Positions 34,555 to 46,260 of a stretch of DNA of 64,000 nt are shown piece by piece (position 1 is the first letter of the stretch; each line of letters opens with the position of its first letter). Both the position numbers and the translations under genes were made by a program. This stretch comes from Populus alba (lineage: Eukaryota > Streptophyta > Magnoliopsida > Malpighiales > Salicaceae). The notes below the pieces were generated by a model. It made no database searches, was not told the DNA's origin, and saw only the letters and a program-made list of their open reading frames with translations. The stretch lies in contig NC_133299.1 of the NCBI RefSeq assembly GCF_005239225.2, forward strand, positions 11,350,967 to 11,414,966, in the 5' to 3' direction.

Positions 34555-34563
34555 TATAAAAGG
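34555..34563 (+). promoter_or_regulatory. Candidate TATA box of the Athila-like LTR
   Basis: TATAAAAGG lies about 655 bases into the LTR, followed about 30-60 bases later by the region where transcription would start. It is a motif match only. Confidence 0.4.
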
Positions 34564-35287
34564 AGGCATTTGACATGCATTTAGGGGCTTGGTTGTTCAA
34601 ATCAAGAACTTGCTTTTGTTCTCTCTCTTTATATTTTTTTTGTAATTCTTAAGTTTTGCTTTTATTAATATCTTGTTTGTGCTCTTCATTTCCTTTCATG
34701 TACTTAGTTAACTTGTATCTTATTTATGTTCTTATTTTTTTTATTTATGTTTCTCTTCTTCATTATGTTTCTCTTTTTCACCATTATTCTTACACTAATG
34801 GTGTAAGAATAAGTATAGTGTAAACTCAACATGGACCTTAAAGTTTAATATTAACATGTCTTATCTTTTTATCTTACTAATTCTTAACACCTTGGTTGTT
34901 AAATGATTAATCTAGATTTGTGGTGTATAAAACTTGGTACAACAAATGTTGGGCACTCTCATAGCCCAATCATATGGTATTACTTACACTTGTGCTATGA
35001 AAGGAACTTGATTTGTTGTTAATATAAGTTAGCATAATAAATTCCTGACAATATTTAAAAGTTTGGTGTTACTTAAATAAAATAATTAATATGATCATAA
35101 CAATTTATAATGAGCTATTAATGATAAATCATCTGATCAGAACCTCCTTTGTGTGTGGTTTCTAGTTGAATAATAAGAGTTTATACTATACTTGTTTGAA
35201 ATACCATTAGTGGATCCTCTAATCTTGATATTTGTTTTTATAATTATTTAATCCTCACATTAATCTTTCATCTCAAAGTTCTCATCA

Positions 35288-35360
35288 ACTTCTTCTTCTT
35301 CTTCTTCTTCTTCTTCATTATTATTATTATTATTGTTGTTGTTGTTGTTGTATTATTATT
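35288..35360. repeat. Compound CTT/ATT/GTT microsatellite in the LTR
   Basis: Runs of CTT, then ATT, then GTT follow each other without a break. They are absent at the equivalent place in copy 2, where the sequence is ordinary. Confidence 0.85.
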
Positions 35361-35479
35361 GTCTATAATTTATACAATTAACCTCCATGTGGTTCGACCC
35401 CGGTCTTGTCGAGTTATTTATTACTTCGATACTACTGCACTTGGGAGAAGACATCAATCTTTTGGTCGTGTCAAGTTTT

Positions 35480-35497
35480 TGGTGCCGTTGCCGGCGA
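35480..35497 (+). promoter_or_regulatory. Primer binding site, tRNA-Asp type
   Basis: TGGTGCCGTTGCCGGCGA differs at two bases from the complement of the plant tRNA-Asp 3' end as I know it, the primer used by Athila/Tat elements. It lies a few bases after the LTR end, as expected for minus-strand priming. Confidence 0.75.
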
Positions 35498-35676
35498 GGT
35501 AAATTCTTGTACAAATTATAGTATTTATTTTATTTTCTCTTTTCACTTTTCTTGTATCTAACTTTGTTTCTTTTGTTTTCTGCTTCCTTTTATTCTCTTT
35601 CTACACGTGCATAAGTGTTTGGTCACGTACATTAAGTGGTAGACTTTGTAGGGTATCCTCATCATTTTGAGAAAAT

Positions 35677-37142
35677 ATGGCCGAAGAAGATAACCAGTCA
35701 CTTTATAATGAGAATAATGAGAATAACCGTGTTAGAACACTTAGAGACCACATGAATCCCACAAGAACAAGTGCACCCTCTTGCATAGTTTTTCCTCCCA
35801 ATACATCTCATTTTAATTTTAAGTCAGACATTATTCAACTTTTACTTTCTTTTCATGGCTTAGATCTAGAAAATCCATACTTGTATTTGACAGAATTTGA
35901 AGAAGTTTGTAACACCTATAATGACTTAAATTGTAGCATGAATACCTTTAGGTTAAAGTTTTTTCCCTTTTCATTAAAAGATACAACTAAAACATGGCTA
36001 TAAAATCTTAGGTCAGGATCCATTTGTGCTTGGGATGAAATGAACAATAATTTTTAAAGAAGTTTTTTCCATCTCACAGAACTAACTCTTTCAAAAGACA
36101 AATCACCACTTTCACTCAAAAACCAGGTGAAATATTTTACCAATATTGGGATAGGTATTGAGACTTGCTTAATACTTGCCCTCATTATGGTTTTGAAACA
36201 TGGAGATTGGTTTCATAATTTTATGAAGGGTTAACACCTAAAGATAGACAAATGGTTGAATTGATGTGCAATTGAACTTTTAAAGATAAAGACCCTAATG
36301 AAACAATGGAGTACGTAGATTTGCTAGCTAAAAATGCACAAAATTGGGACACCACAAGTACTTATGAGGCACCAAGTAAAACCCAACCTCATACGTTTAG
36401 TAGAGGTATGTATAACCTTAGGGAAGATCATGACCTCCAAGCCAAGTTTGCATCTTTAGCTAGAAAAGTCGAAGCACTAGAATTGAAAAAAAGTGGTCAA
36501 TTAAAATTTGTTTAAGAAATTGTATGTCAAATCTATGAAACGAATAAGTATGCAACCAATGACTGTCCAACTTTGCATTCTTTTAAGGAATGCCTCCATG
36601 AACAAGCTCATGCTTTAAACAGTTTCCAAATGCCCAATCATAGCCCATACTCTCAAACATACAACCCTGATTGGAGAAATCACCCAAATTTTAGTTGGAA
36701 AAGTGATAACAATAATGTATAAACTTCACAGCCACCATTCCAAGCACACCATAATTTTCAAAATTCTCATGGATATGCACCTCCTTATGCTCCACCTCTT
36801 AGAAGAAATCTTGAGGAAATATTATATGTATTCATTGAAAAGCAAGAAACAATCAACACTCAACTTGCTCAAAGCATAATAAATTTTAAAGATGCTCTTG
36901 CAAAATTCACATCTGCTCTTAGTTTTCAAGAGAAAGGTAAGTTTCCATCTCAACCGTAGCAAAATCCAAAGGGGCAATACAATGCAAATGCAAGTAGTTC
37001 TGGAAGCCAATACATAGATCAAGTCAAATCAGTTATCACTCTTCGTAGTGGCAAGGTTATTGAAAAACCCACTTTTCAACTTTGTGAGAAAGATGATGAG
37101 TCAATCTTTGAGGGTAAGGAAGGGGTTGAATCTAAACATTGA
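35677..37142 (+). pseudogene. Athila-like gag, copy 1, broken
   Basis: The start at 35677 gives MAEEDNQSLYNENNENN. The frame is open to a stop at 36001-36003, just after KTWL, where a Gag protein would continue. Further Gag segments follow in other frames: 36306-36515 (EYVDLLAKNAQNWDT, EDHDLQAKFASLARKVEAL), then a zinc-knuckle region near 36525-36580 and a Gln/Asn/Pro-rich stretch to about 36960. VITLRSGKVIEKP near 37030 marks the end of Gag. The coat protein cannot be made intact. Confidence 0.8.
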
Positions 37143-37394
37143 AAAAAAAAGACTGATTCTCCGCCAATACTTCCATTTCCTCATGCCATGACCAAACAAA
37201 GGAAAGTCAATCACAATTCTGAAATTCTTGAAACTTTCAAACATGTAAGGATCAATATACCTTTGTTGGATAAACATGTATATTTCTATGCTAAAATTTT
37301 GAAAGATTTATGCATTGTGAAGAGAAAACTGAATGTGAAAAAGAAAGCATCTTTAGCCTAACAAGTAAGTGCTATTCTTCATAACAATAATGCT

Positions 37395-37930
37395 TTGAAA
37401 TATAAAGACCCTGGTTGTCCTACAATTTTTTGCTTTATTAGAGAACATAAAATTAAAAGAGCTTTACTTGATCTTGGAGCTAGTGTGAATTTACTTCCAT
37501 ATTCGATTTTTAAAAGTCTCAATCTAGGTGAGTTAAAACCAACTTCTGTAACTCTTTTACTTGCTGATAGATTTGTAAAAATACCTAGAGGAATAGTTGA
37601 GGATGTGTTAGTACAGGTTGATAAATTCATTTACCCTGTAGATTTTATTATCTTGGATACGCAACCTATTGAAGCATGTAATTCAATTCCTGTTATTTTA
37701 GAACGTCCATTTCTTGCAACTTCTAATGCATTGATTAATTGTAGGAATTGATTGATGAAGCTATGATTTGGAAACATGACATTGGAGATGAATATTTTCA
37801 ACATTTGCAAGCAACCTGGAGATGATAATGATTTACAAGAAGTGGACATTATTGAAAAATTAGTTCATGATCAATTTCAAACCACTTTTAGTGAAACTAA
37901 GATTAATGAACCTGATGATTTGTAAATGGT
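37395..37930 (+). pseudogene. Athila-like aspartic protease, copy 1, broken
   Basis: The frame 37395-37751 carries DLGASVNLLP, with the catalytic Asp in a D-L-G-A setting, and further on CNSIPVILERPFLATSNALI, the second conserved block (RPFL). A TGA at 37749-37751 interrupts it shortly after INCRN; similar sequence (MTLEMNIFNICKQPGDDND) continues to about 37925. It would cleave the Gag-Pol polyprotein. Confidence 0.8.
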
Positions 37931-38039
37931 CTATTTTTAGGAAGAAGTAAAGGCATGTAATTTGAGACCACAAATTGAAGAATTGCCACCATGATCAATT
38001 GAGTCCATACCTTCAAGTGTTCAACCACCAAAACCTAAT

Positions 38040-39465
38040 TTGAAGCCATTACCATTCAATCTCAAATACTCATTTTTGGAAGAAAATGAAACTTTTCTGG
38101 TAATAATCTTTTCCAAACTTAATGCACATCAAGAAGGTATATTATTACAAACTCTGAAAATGCACAAAAATGCATTAGGATGGACCATAGCTGACATAAA
38201 AGGAATTAGTTCTTTGATTTGCACACACATGATTTATTTGGAGAAAAATGCTAAACCCTTTAAAGAAATGCAATGAAGACTTAATCCTAATATGAAAGAA
38301 GTAGTGAAAAATGAAGTCATTAAGCTTCTACATAATGGAATCATTTATCCTATTTTTGACAGCAAATGGGTAAGTCCTACCCAAGTTGTACCCAAAAAGT
38401 CTAAAGTCATTGCGATAACAAATAAGAAAAATGAGTTAATTCCAACTCGGACTATTACTAGTTGGTGCATGTGCATTGACTATAGGAAACTTAATTCAAT
38501 GACTAGAAAAGATCATTTCCCTTTACCTTTCATGGATCAAATCTTAGAAAGAGTTACAAGTCATGAATTTTATTGTTTCCTAGATGGCTATTGAGGTTAC
38601 AACCAAATTGAAATTGCATTGGAAGATCAAGAGAAGACTACTTTCACATGTCCATTAGGTACTTTTGCATATCGAAGAATGACTTTTGGATTATTTAATG
38701 CATTGGCCACATTTCAAAGATGCATGCTTAGTATATTTAGTGATATGGTTGAATGTTTCCTTGAGATTTTTATGGATGATTTTTCTGTTTTTGGTGATTC
38801 ATTTGATGATTGTTTAACTAACTTGGAAAAGGTTTTGAATAGGTGTGAAGAGAAGAATCTTATATTGAATTGGAAAAAATGTCACTTTATGGTAACAAAC
38901 GGCATTGTACTTGGTCACATTGTTTCATCAAAAGGAATTGAGGTTGACAAATCTAAAATCGAGTTAATTACTAACTTGCCAACACCAAAATCTGTTAAAG
39001 ATGTTAGATCATTCTTAGGACATACTGGTTTTTATAGAAGGTTCATCAAAGATTTTAGTGTAATATCTAAACCATTATGTAACCTTTTAACAAAGAAAAA
39101 TGTTTATGAATGGACTAAACAATGTGAAAAAGCCTTTGTTAAACTTAAAAGCTTGCTTACTTCTGCTCTTGTCATTCAACCTCCTGATTGATCACTATCT
39201 TTTGAAATAATGTGTGACGTTAGTGATTATGTCGTGGGTGTTGTCTTGGGACAAAGAAAAGATAAGAAACCTTATGTGATTTACTATGCAAATAAAACTT
39301 TAAATAGTGCTCAAATGAATTACACTACCACTAAAAAAAATTACTTGTAGTAGTATTTGCATGTGACAAGTTCATATTTTATCTTGTTGGCTCACCTGTT
39401 ATCGTTTTTAGTGATCATGCAGCATTGAAATATCTTCTCTCTAAGAAAGATTCTAAGGCTCAAAT
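38040..39465 (+). pseudogene. Athila-like reverse transcriptase and start of RNase H, copy 1, broken
   Basis: 38292-38594 carries the fingers (SKWVSPTQVVPKK, CIDYRKLN, DHFPLPFMDQ, FYCFLDGY). A TGA follows, and 38619-39191 carries the palm with IFMDDFSVFG (the D-D catalytic pair in a MDDF setting), GHIVSSKGIEVD and RSFLGHTGFYRRFIKDF. A further stop at 39189-39191 precedes RNase H, of which SYEIMCD-like and [13 protein letters not shown] blocks can be read to about 39465 with frame loss. It copies RNA to DNA for the element when intact; here it is dead. Confidence 0.85.
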
Positions 39466-39470
39466 AAATT

Positions 39471-40240
39471 ACACTACCACTACCATAATTTTAGACATAT
39501 TGTTCAATACTTGACATTCATAAAGAAATATTTGAGATTTCATGTTCTTATAATTTGAGGATGTTACAAAATAACTTTAGGATTCTTAGCCATATGCAAG
39601 ATTAGATTTTTTTTTTATAAATACAATTAGGCTTTATTTGGCAAAAAGTCAATTTTCTTTGTAATAAAACTATCAAAAATAGGCTTACGGGGTGTTTTGC
39701 CAAACACACCCTTAAACACAAAAGGCAAACCAAACAGGGAATTAAATCCTAAGATGAACTTTTTTTCTACCCGACCCAACCAAGTCGACCTAAAATTTTT
39801 AGTTCGACCATAAACCAAAACAGAAATCCTGGTTTGACTTGAAAACAACTAAAAAAACAAAACTAAATCTAAAAAATAGATTAAACACTATAAAAACATA
39901 AAACCTCAAAAACATTAAATAAAACAAATAAAAAAAAATGAAGAATACCAAGTACATCAAGAACACTAAACATGAACCCAATAACCTAGGTTCCAAAAAA
40001 ACCAGATTTGGTCACAACGAAGGCATATACATGTTGACCATCATGCAAGAATCAATAATTTGGTCATGCAAGAATCAATAATCTAGCATCAATTCACTTC
40101 AATTATCTTTTAAACATCATGATTTTGTTAAATGAGTTTTAGTTCTAAACGGAAACTCTAAGATTCAAAACCATAAAAATTATGTTATTGATGAAAACAA
40201 ACACTAGATTATTGGAAGATATGTTCACATGTTGTTGGTA
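39471..40240. other. Unassigned repeat sequence between two gypsy fragments
   Basis: It contains the second copy of the dispersed repeat at 31680-32250 (here 39995-40220) and an internal repeat of CATGCAAGAATCAATAAT. Minus-strand frames (39627-39996) are Phe-rich and not recognisable. Confidence 0.45.
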
Positions 40241-40322
40241 GCGGAGATATAAATCAGGCAATTTAATTCAATCTCCTTAAGAATCCTCTTACCTCCTTCT
40301 TTGTCTTAGGGAATGGCATGTA

Positions 40323-40795
40323 TTAGATGACCCTTACCTTATCAAGATCGAACTCTATACCTCTATCACTTACTACGAATCTTAGCAACTTTCTAGATTT
40401 AACTCCAAATGACCATTTTGTAGGGTTGAGTCTTAGTTCATACTTCCACAATCTCTCAAATAACTTTCTCAAAACGTGGACATGATTTTCTGAATTCTTG
40501 GACTTGGCAATCTTATGATCCATATACACCTCAATTTCTTTGTGCATCATATCATTGAAAAGAGTCAGCATAGCCTTCTGATTGGTGGCCTCTGCATACT
40601 TCAAATCATATGGCATAACCTTATAACAGAATGTTTCCCAGGGCATAACAAAAGTTATTTTCTCTTTATCTTTTAGAGTTATTTTTATTTAGTTATATCC
40701 TAAGAAACCATCCATAAAAAAATATGTGGAACTACTTGTAGTGTTGTTGACCAAAATATCTATATGTGGCAAAGAAAAATCATCTTTGGACCTAA
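40323..40795 (-). pseudogene. Fragment of another Ty3/gypsy reverse transcriptase
   Basis: On the minus strand from 40795: DDFSLPHIDILV, FMDGFLGYN, then after a stop MPWETFCYKVMPYDLKYAEA, MMHKEIEVYMDHKIAKS, LRKLFERL and VVSDRGIEFDLDKV. These are successive RT blocks of a gypsy family distinct from the Athila-like copies. The second catalytic Asp of the D-D pair is His here (YMDH). It is cut on both sides, with LINE sequence starting at about 40800. Confidence 0.8.
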
Positions 40796-40804
40796 TACTT
40801 TCCA

Positions 40805-41823
40805 ATTATCCAACGACAAAGAAGCTAGCATTGATAAGATGGGAATGTAGGAAGGGTATGAATGGATTTGGGTTTTCTCCTGGATAAGACCACTATGGGG
40901 GCACAACATTGGTTTGCTAGATCAACTTTATGCAATCCTATTGACAGTAAACATGGACAAAGATAGAGAGGATAGACTAATATGGAAGGACAATAAATCA
41001 GGAAGATTTTCAGTGAAATCTCTATGTGGATTGTTAAGTCCTAAGCCATCCACAAATAGTGGCTTCTTTTTTGCTGGGATTTGGAAAAATATTGTCCCTT
41101 CTAAGGTAGAGATCTTTTGCTAGATGGCTATCATTAACATAATCAACACCCAGTGTATGTTGGTTTGAAGAGGTATTTTGGGTAGTTTAGAATCTAATTG
41201 CCTTATATGCCTAGTGGAGGAAGAGTCGAGGGACCATATCCTGCTGCACTGCCATAAGCATTGGCTAATTTGGTCCAAAATCATTAAGTGGTGGGGTTTA
41301 GTTTGGTGTTGCCCAAAGAGCTTCTCAGATATGTGGTCTTAGTGGACTTTCCTAGTGCATGGTCATTTTTAGAGGAAGGCGTGGCTGATGTTGTTTTTCT
41401 CAGTGGCATGGTCTCTTTGGTTTCTTTGAAATGATCTGATTTTCCAACAGAAGACACCTGACTATGATACAATATTCTTTCTTATTATCACTCGTTTATG
41501 CCTATGGTTAAAAGCTATCCATTTTGATTTCCCATAATCCCCTACAGATTTGATTAGATCGACACATGACCTACTTTGGTGGATGTTCACTTTTTCAGAA
41601 TTAATAATATGTGGTCACCTCTTATGATTAATAGCTTCAAATGGAATGTGGATGGCTCTTCTCTTGGTAAGCCAGGCCCCTCTGGAATAGGTGGTGTGCT
41701 ATGAAATCACCATTACCATCTTCTCGGTATGTTTTAAGTTCCAGTTGGGATTTTAGATTCTAATATTGCTGAGTTGAGGGCTATTATCAAAGCCATTGAA
41801 CTATCAGCATCTAATTGTCTCCT
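40805..41823 (+). pseudogene. LINE ORF2 C-terminal part: zf-RVT and RNase H-like, broken
   Basis: 40914-41123 reads EDRLIWKDNKSGRFSVKS then GFFFAGIWKNIVPSKVEIFCW, the reverse-transcriptase zinc-binding domain of plant LINEs, followed by CLICLVEEESRDHILLHC around 41195-41255. 41640-41823 reads FKWNVDGSSLGKPGPSGIGGV and AELRAIIKAIEL, the start of the RNase H-like RVT_3 domain (with D and E in their usual settings). Frame shifts and stops separate these blocks. The endonuclease and RT parts are absent. A solo LTR interrupts it at 41824. Confidence 0.8.
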
Positions 41824-43446
41824 TGATTCAATCATATTAATCGATAGTTTCACCCACATTTAACTAGTGTTTTGCATATATTTTATATATAAAATGCCTT
41901 GATATTCTTTGTTTTATATTTTAAAGGCACTTTTGGAAGAGAGATGCAAAAAGGAGTAAATTGGAGGTAATTGGCATATTTGACCTTTAGTCGATGTTTT
42001 GTGCAAAACGTGAGCTCTAAAGGTCAAAATGAAGTGATTCCAGTGGCATTAAAAAGCTAACATCCATAACTTTCTGGAAATCTAAGGCAAGACAATAAAA
42101 TAAGAATGAGCATGGAAATCACAGCTTTCAAAGTCATATCTCGCAATCTGCCAGTGTTGACCTTCTGTCATTCTGACTTGAATATCTAGAGCTACAAAAG
42201 TCCAATTGATGAAAAATTAATTGTTTTGGATTCTTGACTCAAAGGCCTATAAACGCTCCAAATTTCAGCCAAAAACGATGTCATATGAGGGAGATATGAT
42301 TTTTCAAAGATGACAACTGAATTCTGCCAGCAAATAGGTTTCGTGAAGAAACGAGTCCAAATTACATTCCGAAGCATCTAAACCGACATCCAAGTTTTTA
42401 TTTTAGCAATTTAGCTCCTCTAAGTCAAAGCTTGAAGATTTCATGCAAAGCTATTTCTTTTTTTTAGGAAAATAGTTATTGAACTACTTAAATGTAAACT
42501 GTCTACTTAAGGGAGGAGTGTTTTGTAAAATAGAGATTAGGGTTTCCTAGCATATAAAAAGAATGAGGGAAGAGAAGGGGGGTAGCGACCCAAGAGGAGA
42601 AAAACGCCCCCCTCCTCTAAGAAACCCTAAATCATGCATTCTTCCATCTTTTTGATTAGTTGTTAAACAAACATGCAAGACTAAACTCATTTTCTTGGTT
42701 GTAAGGACACATAAACCTTCAAATTTCAAGAACTGTGAGATTTATTCTTCCATTTATTTTCAGTTTGTATTATGAATGAGTATGTTTGTTTTCCTATGCA
42801 TATTTCCTATGATTGTTTATCTTAATTTGCTAGAGCGGACTCTAAGTTATTATTGTGAACAATCTATTGCTAAGTTTGATATCAAAACCGGAGTTGTGGT
42901 ATATAAACTTGTGAAACAACTAAGCTTGATAATTGTAGCGGAACTACGTTATTAAACTTAGGGAGAACATTTGATCAAAGCAACATGAGCAGACAACTTA
43001 GTTGTTAAGATTAATGAATTTATCCAGATCTTAAGGCTGCCATTGGAGTAAATCATTAGTGCGGACACTGTGATTATTTGTTGGTTAGGGTTAGTTATAC
43101 GACAGATCCGTTAATTAACCAACGTTAAGAAAATATAAAAATTCAGAATATAAACTGAAGTTTCGTTTCAAGGATCAGTTCTAATTTCTATAGGTGGATG
43201 TGTGATTACGACCAAGGTTTGTTCTCTTGTTAATTTTTTGATTTTATTAAATTCTGTTTGATAGTTTTCTGTTTTATTTTGCTTTAGCCTATATAACATC
43301 CAAACCCCCCCAAATTGCATAACGTATAGCATAAAAATCTGAACTAAATCTTCCTTGTGGGATCGACCCCTTGCTTGCTCTATACTATCTTGTGTGCTGT
43401 GTTTTAAGCTAGGGTAATTAATTTGTGCAACCGCGACATCGCAACA
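41824..43446 (+). mobile_element. Solo LTR, family S, copy 2 (1623 bp)
   Basis: It begins TGATTCAATC and ends CATCGCAACA, with an exact CTCCT duplication on both sides (41819-41823 and 43447-43451). It matches 26022-27579 along its length. Removing it would bring the two parts of the LINE RNase H domain together. The 3' part has CTTCCTTGTGGGATCGACCC, in the style of Athila/Tat gypsy LTRs. Frames inside it, such as 43168-43539 on the minus strand, are not genes. Confidence 0.9.
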
Positions 43447-43451
43447 CTCCT

Positions 43452-44010
43452 CCACCATCAACATCTCATCATATAATCTGATTCTGCCAATGTTATTAGC
43501 TGGATGCATAAGCCTCACAACCGTCCCTGGAAGCATCACAATCTTTTCTCATCTGTTAACATACTAAATGCTTATTTTGGCTCAATCACCTACTCCCATA
43601 TCTTTCATGAAAGTAATTGCATGGCAGATTGCATGGCTAAACAAGAAGTGCGGAGATCAAGTGAATTTGTTGCCTGGTTTTGACTCAACCATCAATCTTG
43701 TGGCCCTACTTATGTGTCTTCTACTGTAATGCTTTTGAGATTATTCCTGTTTTGTTTCGTAGAGGAAGCTTAACTATGAATTCATTCTTATGGATATTGC
43801 TAGTTCTCTTAGGCTCCATTAGCTCGTTGTCCTCTCTATGCAGTGCTATATGTGATTCTTTGGTTTTTTTGGCTTTTCATTTACCTTAGATTGTGTTTTG
43901 TCTTCTTTATGGCATTTTTCCATAATATGATATTTTGCAGCTTATGTACTAATCTCACTAGATTTTGGCGTTTAATGATATAATTATCTTTTTTTAAAAA
44001 AAATATGGTA
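43452..44010 (+). pseudogene. LINE ORF2 end, 3' UTR and poly(A)
   Basis: Coding sequence resumes with WMHKPHNRPWKHH-like residues and ends near 43680 with SNCMADCMAKQ, the conserved end of the RNase H-like domain (N-x-x-A-D-x-x-A-K). About 300 bases of T-rich 3' UTR follow. GTTTAATGATATAATTATCTTTTTTT and an A-run at 43996-44004 close the LINE in the usual way. The open frame 43680-43889 is UTR. Confidence 0.7.
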
Positions 44011-45613
44011 TCATCAAATGCCTATTTAGCACAACCTTTTAATACCACTTATATAGTATCATCAAATACCTATGTAGCATTATGTCAGTGTATGATGTTA
44101 AGTTTTTATTTTATTTTTTACATACATAATAATCGAGGAAGAATATTTTTAAGATGTAGCCAATACCATTAAAAAAATAACAAACTAACTAAAAGAAAAA
44201 CTTATAGTGAAAAAACAAAAAAAATAACAAAACATTTTAATCTTGAGCATTAGACAACCTAAGTACACAATTTGAACATCTAATTAGATCAATACTTATA
44301 TAAATAAAATTCTAAAATCAAACTCGAAGCTATTAAACTAAACAATAATAAATTAAATGATAAAATTTATCTTAATCAGGATCAATAATATCCCAAACTA
44401 ATTTGTTACGGGTGATCCAAATTGATCAAAGATACCACAACTTGTTAAAGGATTTCATTAGTATAATAGCATTTACTATCTAGACATGCACCGATTAGTT
44501 AAAACATGTTTGGTAATGTTGTTCAATGTCCTAATAATGTTCATCGATAAAATTTAATTTATATTCCATCAATTTAGTTAACATGATGCTAAGAGTAATA
44601 TGACTTGCATAAAAATTCCCATTAAAAGAAAATTAAGGCTAGAAATCAAATCATTTAGAGAAAAAACAAAATTATATAAGCAATGGAAAAGAAAATGAAA
44701 TTCAATTCATTACACGTGATTTTTATTTTTATTAAGAGATTTTGTAATAATTTTATTCAAACAATGTTTTTCTGTGTAATGTCCTTTTAATATTTAATTT
44801 TAACTACATATTCTTAATAAAATGCAGAGGGAAATTTATAATGTCCTCCAACGGTGTTATTTTATATCATGATAGTATAGTCTATTACTTAGCATCGATT
44901 ATTTCTTTTCTAGTAAAGGCTGTGGATATAATAATGCAGTATTTTCAATGTATTTTGTTCAATTTGAGAAATCTATTTATTAATTTGAGAAACTCATTCC
45001 ATGTTTAAGATGCAAAATGCCTCATCTATCTCACTAACAAACATAGAAACCAGAAGGGAAAAAAAAAGATTGAAAATTCTTTATATGATAGGGAAGATTG
45101 GAGCTCGTGGAGCGTGTAAAATTAATGATTACATGCTTTAAGTGTCTTGAGTGAACAATTTTCGAAGTCCAAATAATTGTCAGATTAATTTGAGATCCTT
45201 TTTGTTATGGTCACAATAACCTACAAATTTCACAGTACTGCCCATGATTTGAATATAAAATCAACAAATTAAGTTAAAAGCTCGTTTTTTTTAATTATTA
45301 TTATTAAATGTTTTTTATAAGTACCAGTAAGTTCGTTATAGAAAAAGCACTCTGCAAAGTGGAATCTACTGAAAGTTTGATTTTTCCAATGGATGAAGCC
45401 CTGAGTAAACAGCTTTAGAAGAACTATAATATTAAAGTCTTCGTCAAACAACACAAAAGTGGAAATTGACGGGAAAGGAAGAAGCAACATAACCACCCTT
45501 GGTTTTATGATAAAAAAGTGGACTACTTGATAAGATTTCTTATAAAATATGAAGAAAAGATGAGGAAAAAAAACCTCTTTACTAGATCCCAAACATCTTG
45601 CTGCTCACCACGA
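44011..45613. other. AT-rich intergenic sequence, no gene seen
   Basis: No recognisable coding domain. It includes the 3' side of the zinc-finger gene. The frame at 45269-45592 on the minus strand lies directly downstream of that gene and is best read as its 3' UTR. Confidence 0.5.
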
Positions 45614-46099
45614 TCAAGAGAACTTTCTGGTACTCGATCTTGTAGATGATTCGTGAGGCTCGGACCCTAATCGAAGCTCAAGGTCCAATCCTGCTTGCGA
45701 GGTAGCTTGATTCATTTCCATCTTGTTTTCTTCACTGCCATGAGTGCCTACCTTCGCATCAACGATAAAGGGTAGCTGCTGAAATTCTTCGCTAGCCTTA
45801 TTTCTAGGAGTAGCACAATCATCTTCAATAGATGGAGCACACGGGGTTTCAGGCGCACTGCTTATCTCGTCAGTCGACTTTGTGATGTTCAAAGAAAGAA
45901 AGTTTTCGTCCAAAGCTTGTTTGAGTTTTGCCCTATCTCTTCTATGGATATTCATGTGGCCTCCTAATGCTTGTGCATTTGTGAAGCCTCTCTTGCAGAA
46001 AGCACAAGTATACGACCTTACATGACTTGAACCCTGCAGGTCATCTGAACTGCATGCCTTCTGGTCGGACTTTCCGGTGGTCGTGAGACTAATATCCAT
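45614..46099 (-). CDS. SUPERMAN/TAC1-like single C2H2 zinc-finger protein with EAR motif, 161 aa
   Basis: A single exon gives 161 residues. Residues 30-52 form one C2H2 finger, [20 protein letters not shown] and following, with C32, C35, H48 and H52 and the plant-specific QALGGH helix (43-48). A basic RRDRAK stretch follows. LDLELRLG (138-145) is an EAR-type repression motif (LxLxL). This single-finger plus C-terminal EAR layout is that of the SUPERMAN, RABBIT EARS and TAC1 group, small nuclear repressors acting in organ growth and development. The start at 46099 is the first Met of the frame and places the finger 30 residues in, as in relatives. No defects are seen. No neighbouring host gene is linked with it. 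The exact orthologue is not assigned. Confidence 0.93.
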   Translation of the reverse strand: MDISLTTTGKSDQKACSSDDLQGSSHVRSYTCAFCKRGFTNAQALGGHMNIHRRDRAKLKQALDENFLSLNITKSTDEISSAPETPCAPSIEDDCATPRNKASEEFQQLPFIVDAKVGTHGSEENKMEMNQATSQAGLDLELRLGSEPHESSTRSSTRKFS

Positions 46100-46260
46100 T
46101 ATTTCAAGCCTGAGAGGAAAGAGAGAAAAATTGAGAAAATAGAGGAAGGCAAAAGGATGGAGGCAATATTATACGGGTCAAATGATCAGTTGCAAGAGAG
46201 GCTTGGATCATTTAGAGGAAGCATAGCAGGCCAGGATAATTTTCTTCTTGCTAGGTAGCT
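46100..46260 (-). promoter_or_regulatory. Upstream region of the zinc-finger gene
   Basis: The minus strand has GTATAATATTGCC about 75 bases before the start codon, a possible TATA box, followed by a purine-rich leader with GAGAGG and CTCTC tracts. This is a motif match only. Confidence 0.25.

Larger units (their letters stand above)
33900..35473 (+). repeat. 5' LTR of Athila-like copy 1
   Basis: It begins TGTGTCTAATTATTATTT and ends close to the primer site. 34561-35460 matches the reverse complement of 63153-64000. TATAAAAGG (34555-34563) is a good TATA candidate in the sense direction. The end TGTGGTTCGACC...GAGTTATTTATTACTTCG is shared by both copies. The left border is set by the end of LINE sequence and is approximate to a few bases. 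Confidence 0.75.
33900..39470 (+). mobile_element. Athila-like Ty3/gypsy element, copy 1, truncated
   Basis: The order is 5' LTR (33900-35473), primer site (35480-35497), gag, protease, reverse transcriptase and part of RNase H. Integrase and the 3' LTR are missing: homology to copy 2 stops at about 39465. The family assignment rests on the tRNA-Asp-type primer site, the Gag opening (NPTRTSAPSCIVFPP) and the DLGASVNLLP protease motif. Several stops and frameshifts make it inactive. It inserted into or beside LINE ORF1. Confidence 0.85.

Noticed and set aside
35390..35410. tRNA T-arm-like GGTTCGACCCC
   Set aside because: It is part of the Athila-like LTR end, present in copy 2 as well, with no tRNA fold around it.
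43168..43539. 123-codon minus-strand frame
   Set aside because: It spans the end of the solo LTR and the LINE on the opposite strand, without any domain.
45269..45592. 107-codon frame after the zinc-finger gene
   Set aside because: Its composition is AT-driven and Phe-rich, it has no domain, and it sits where a 3' UTR is expected.
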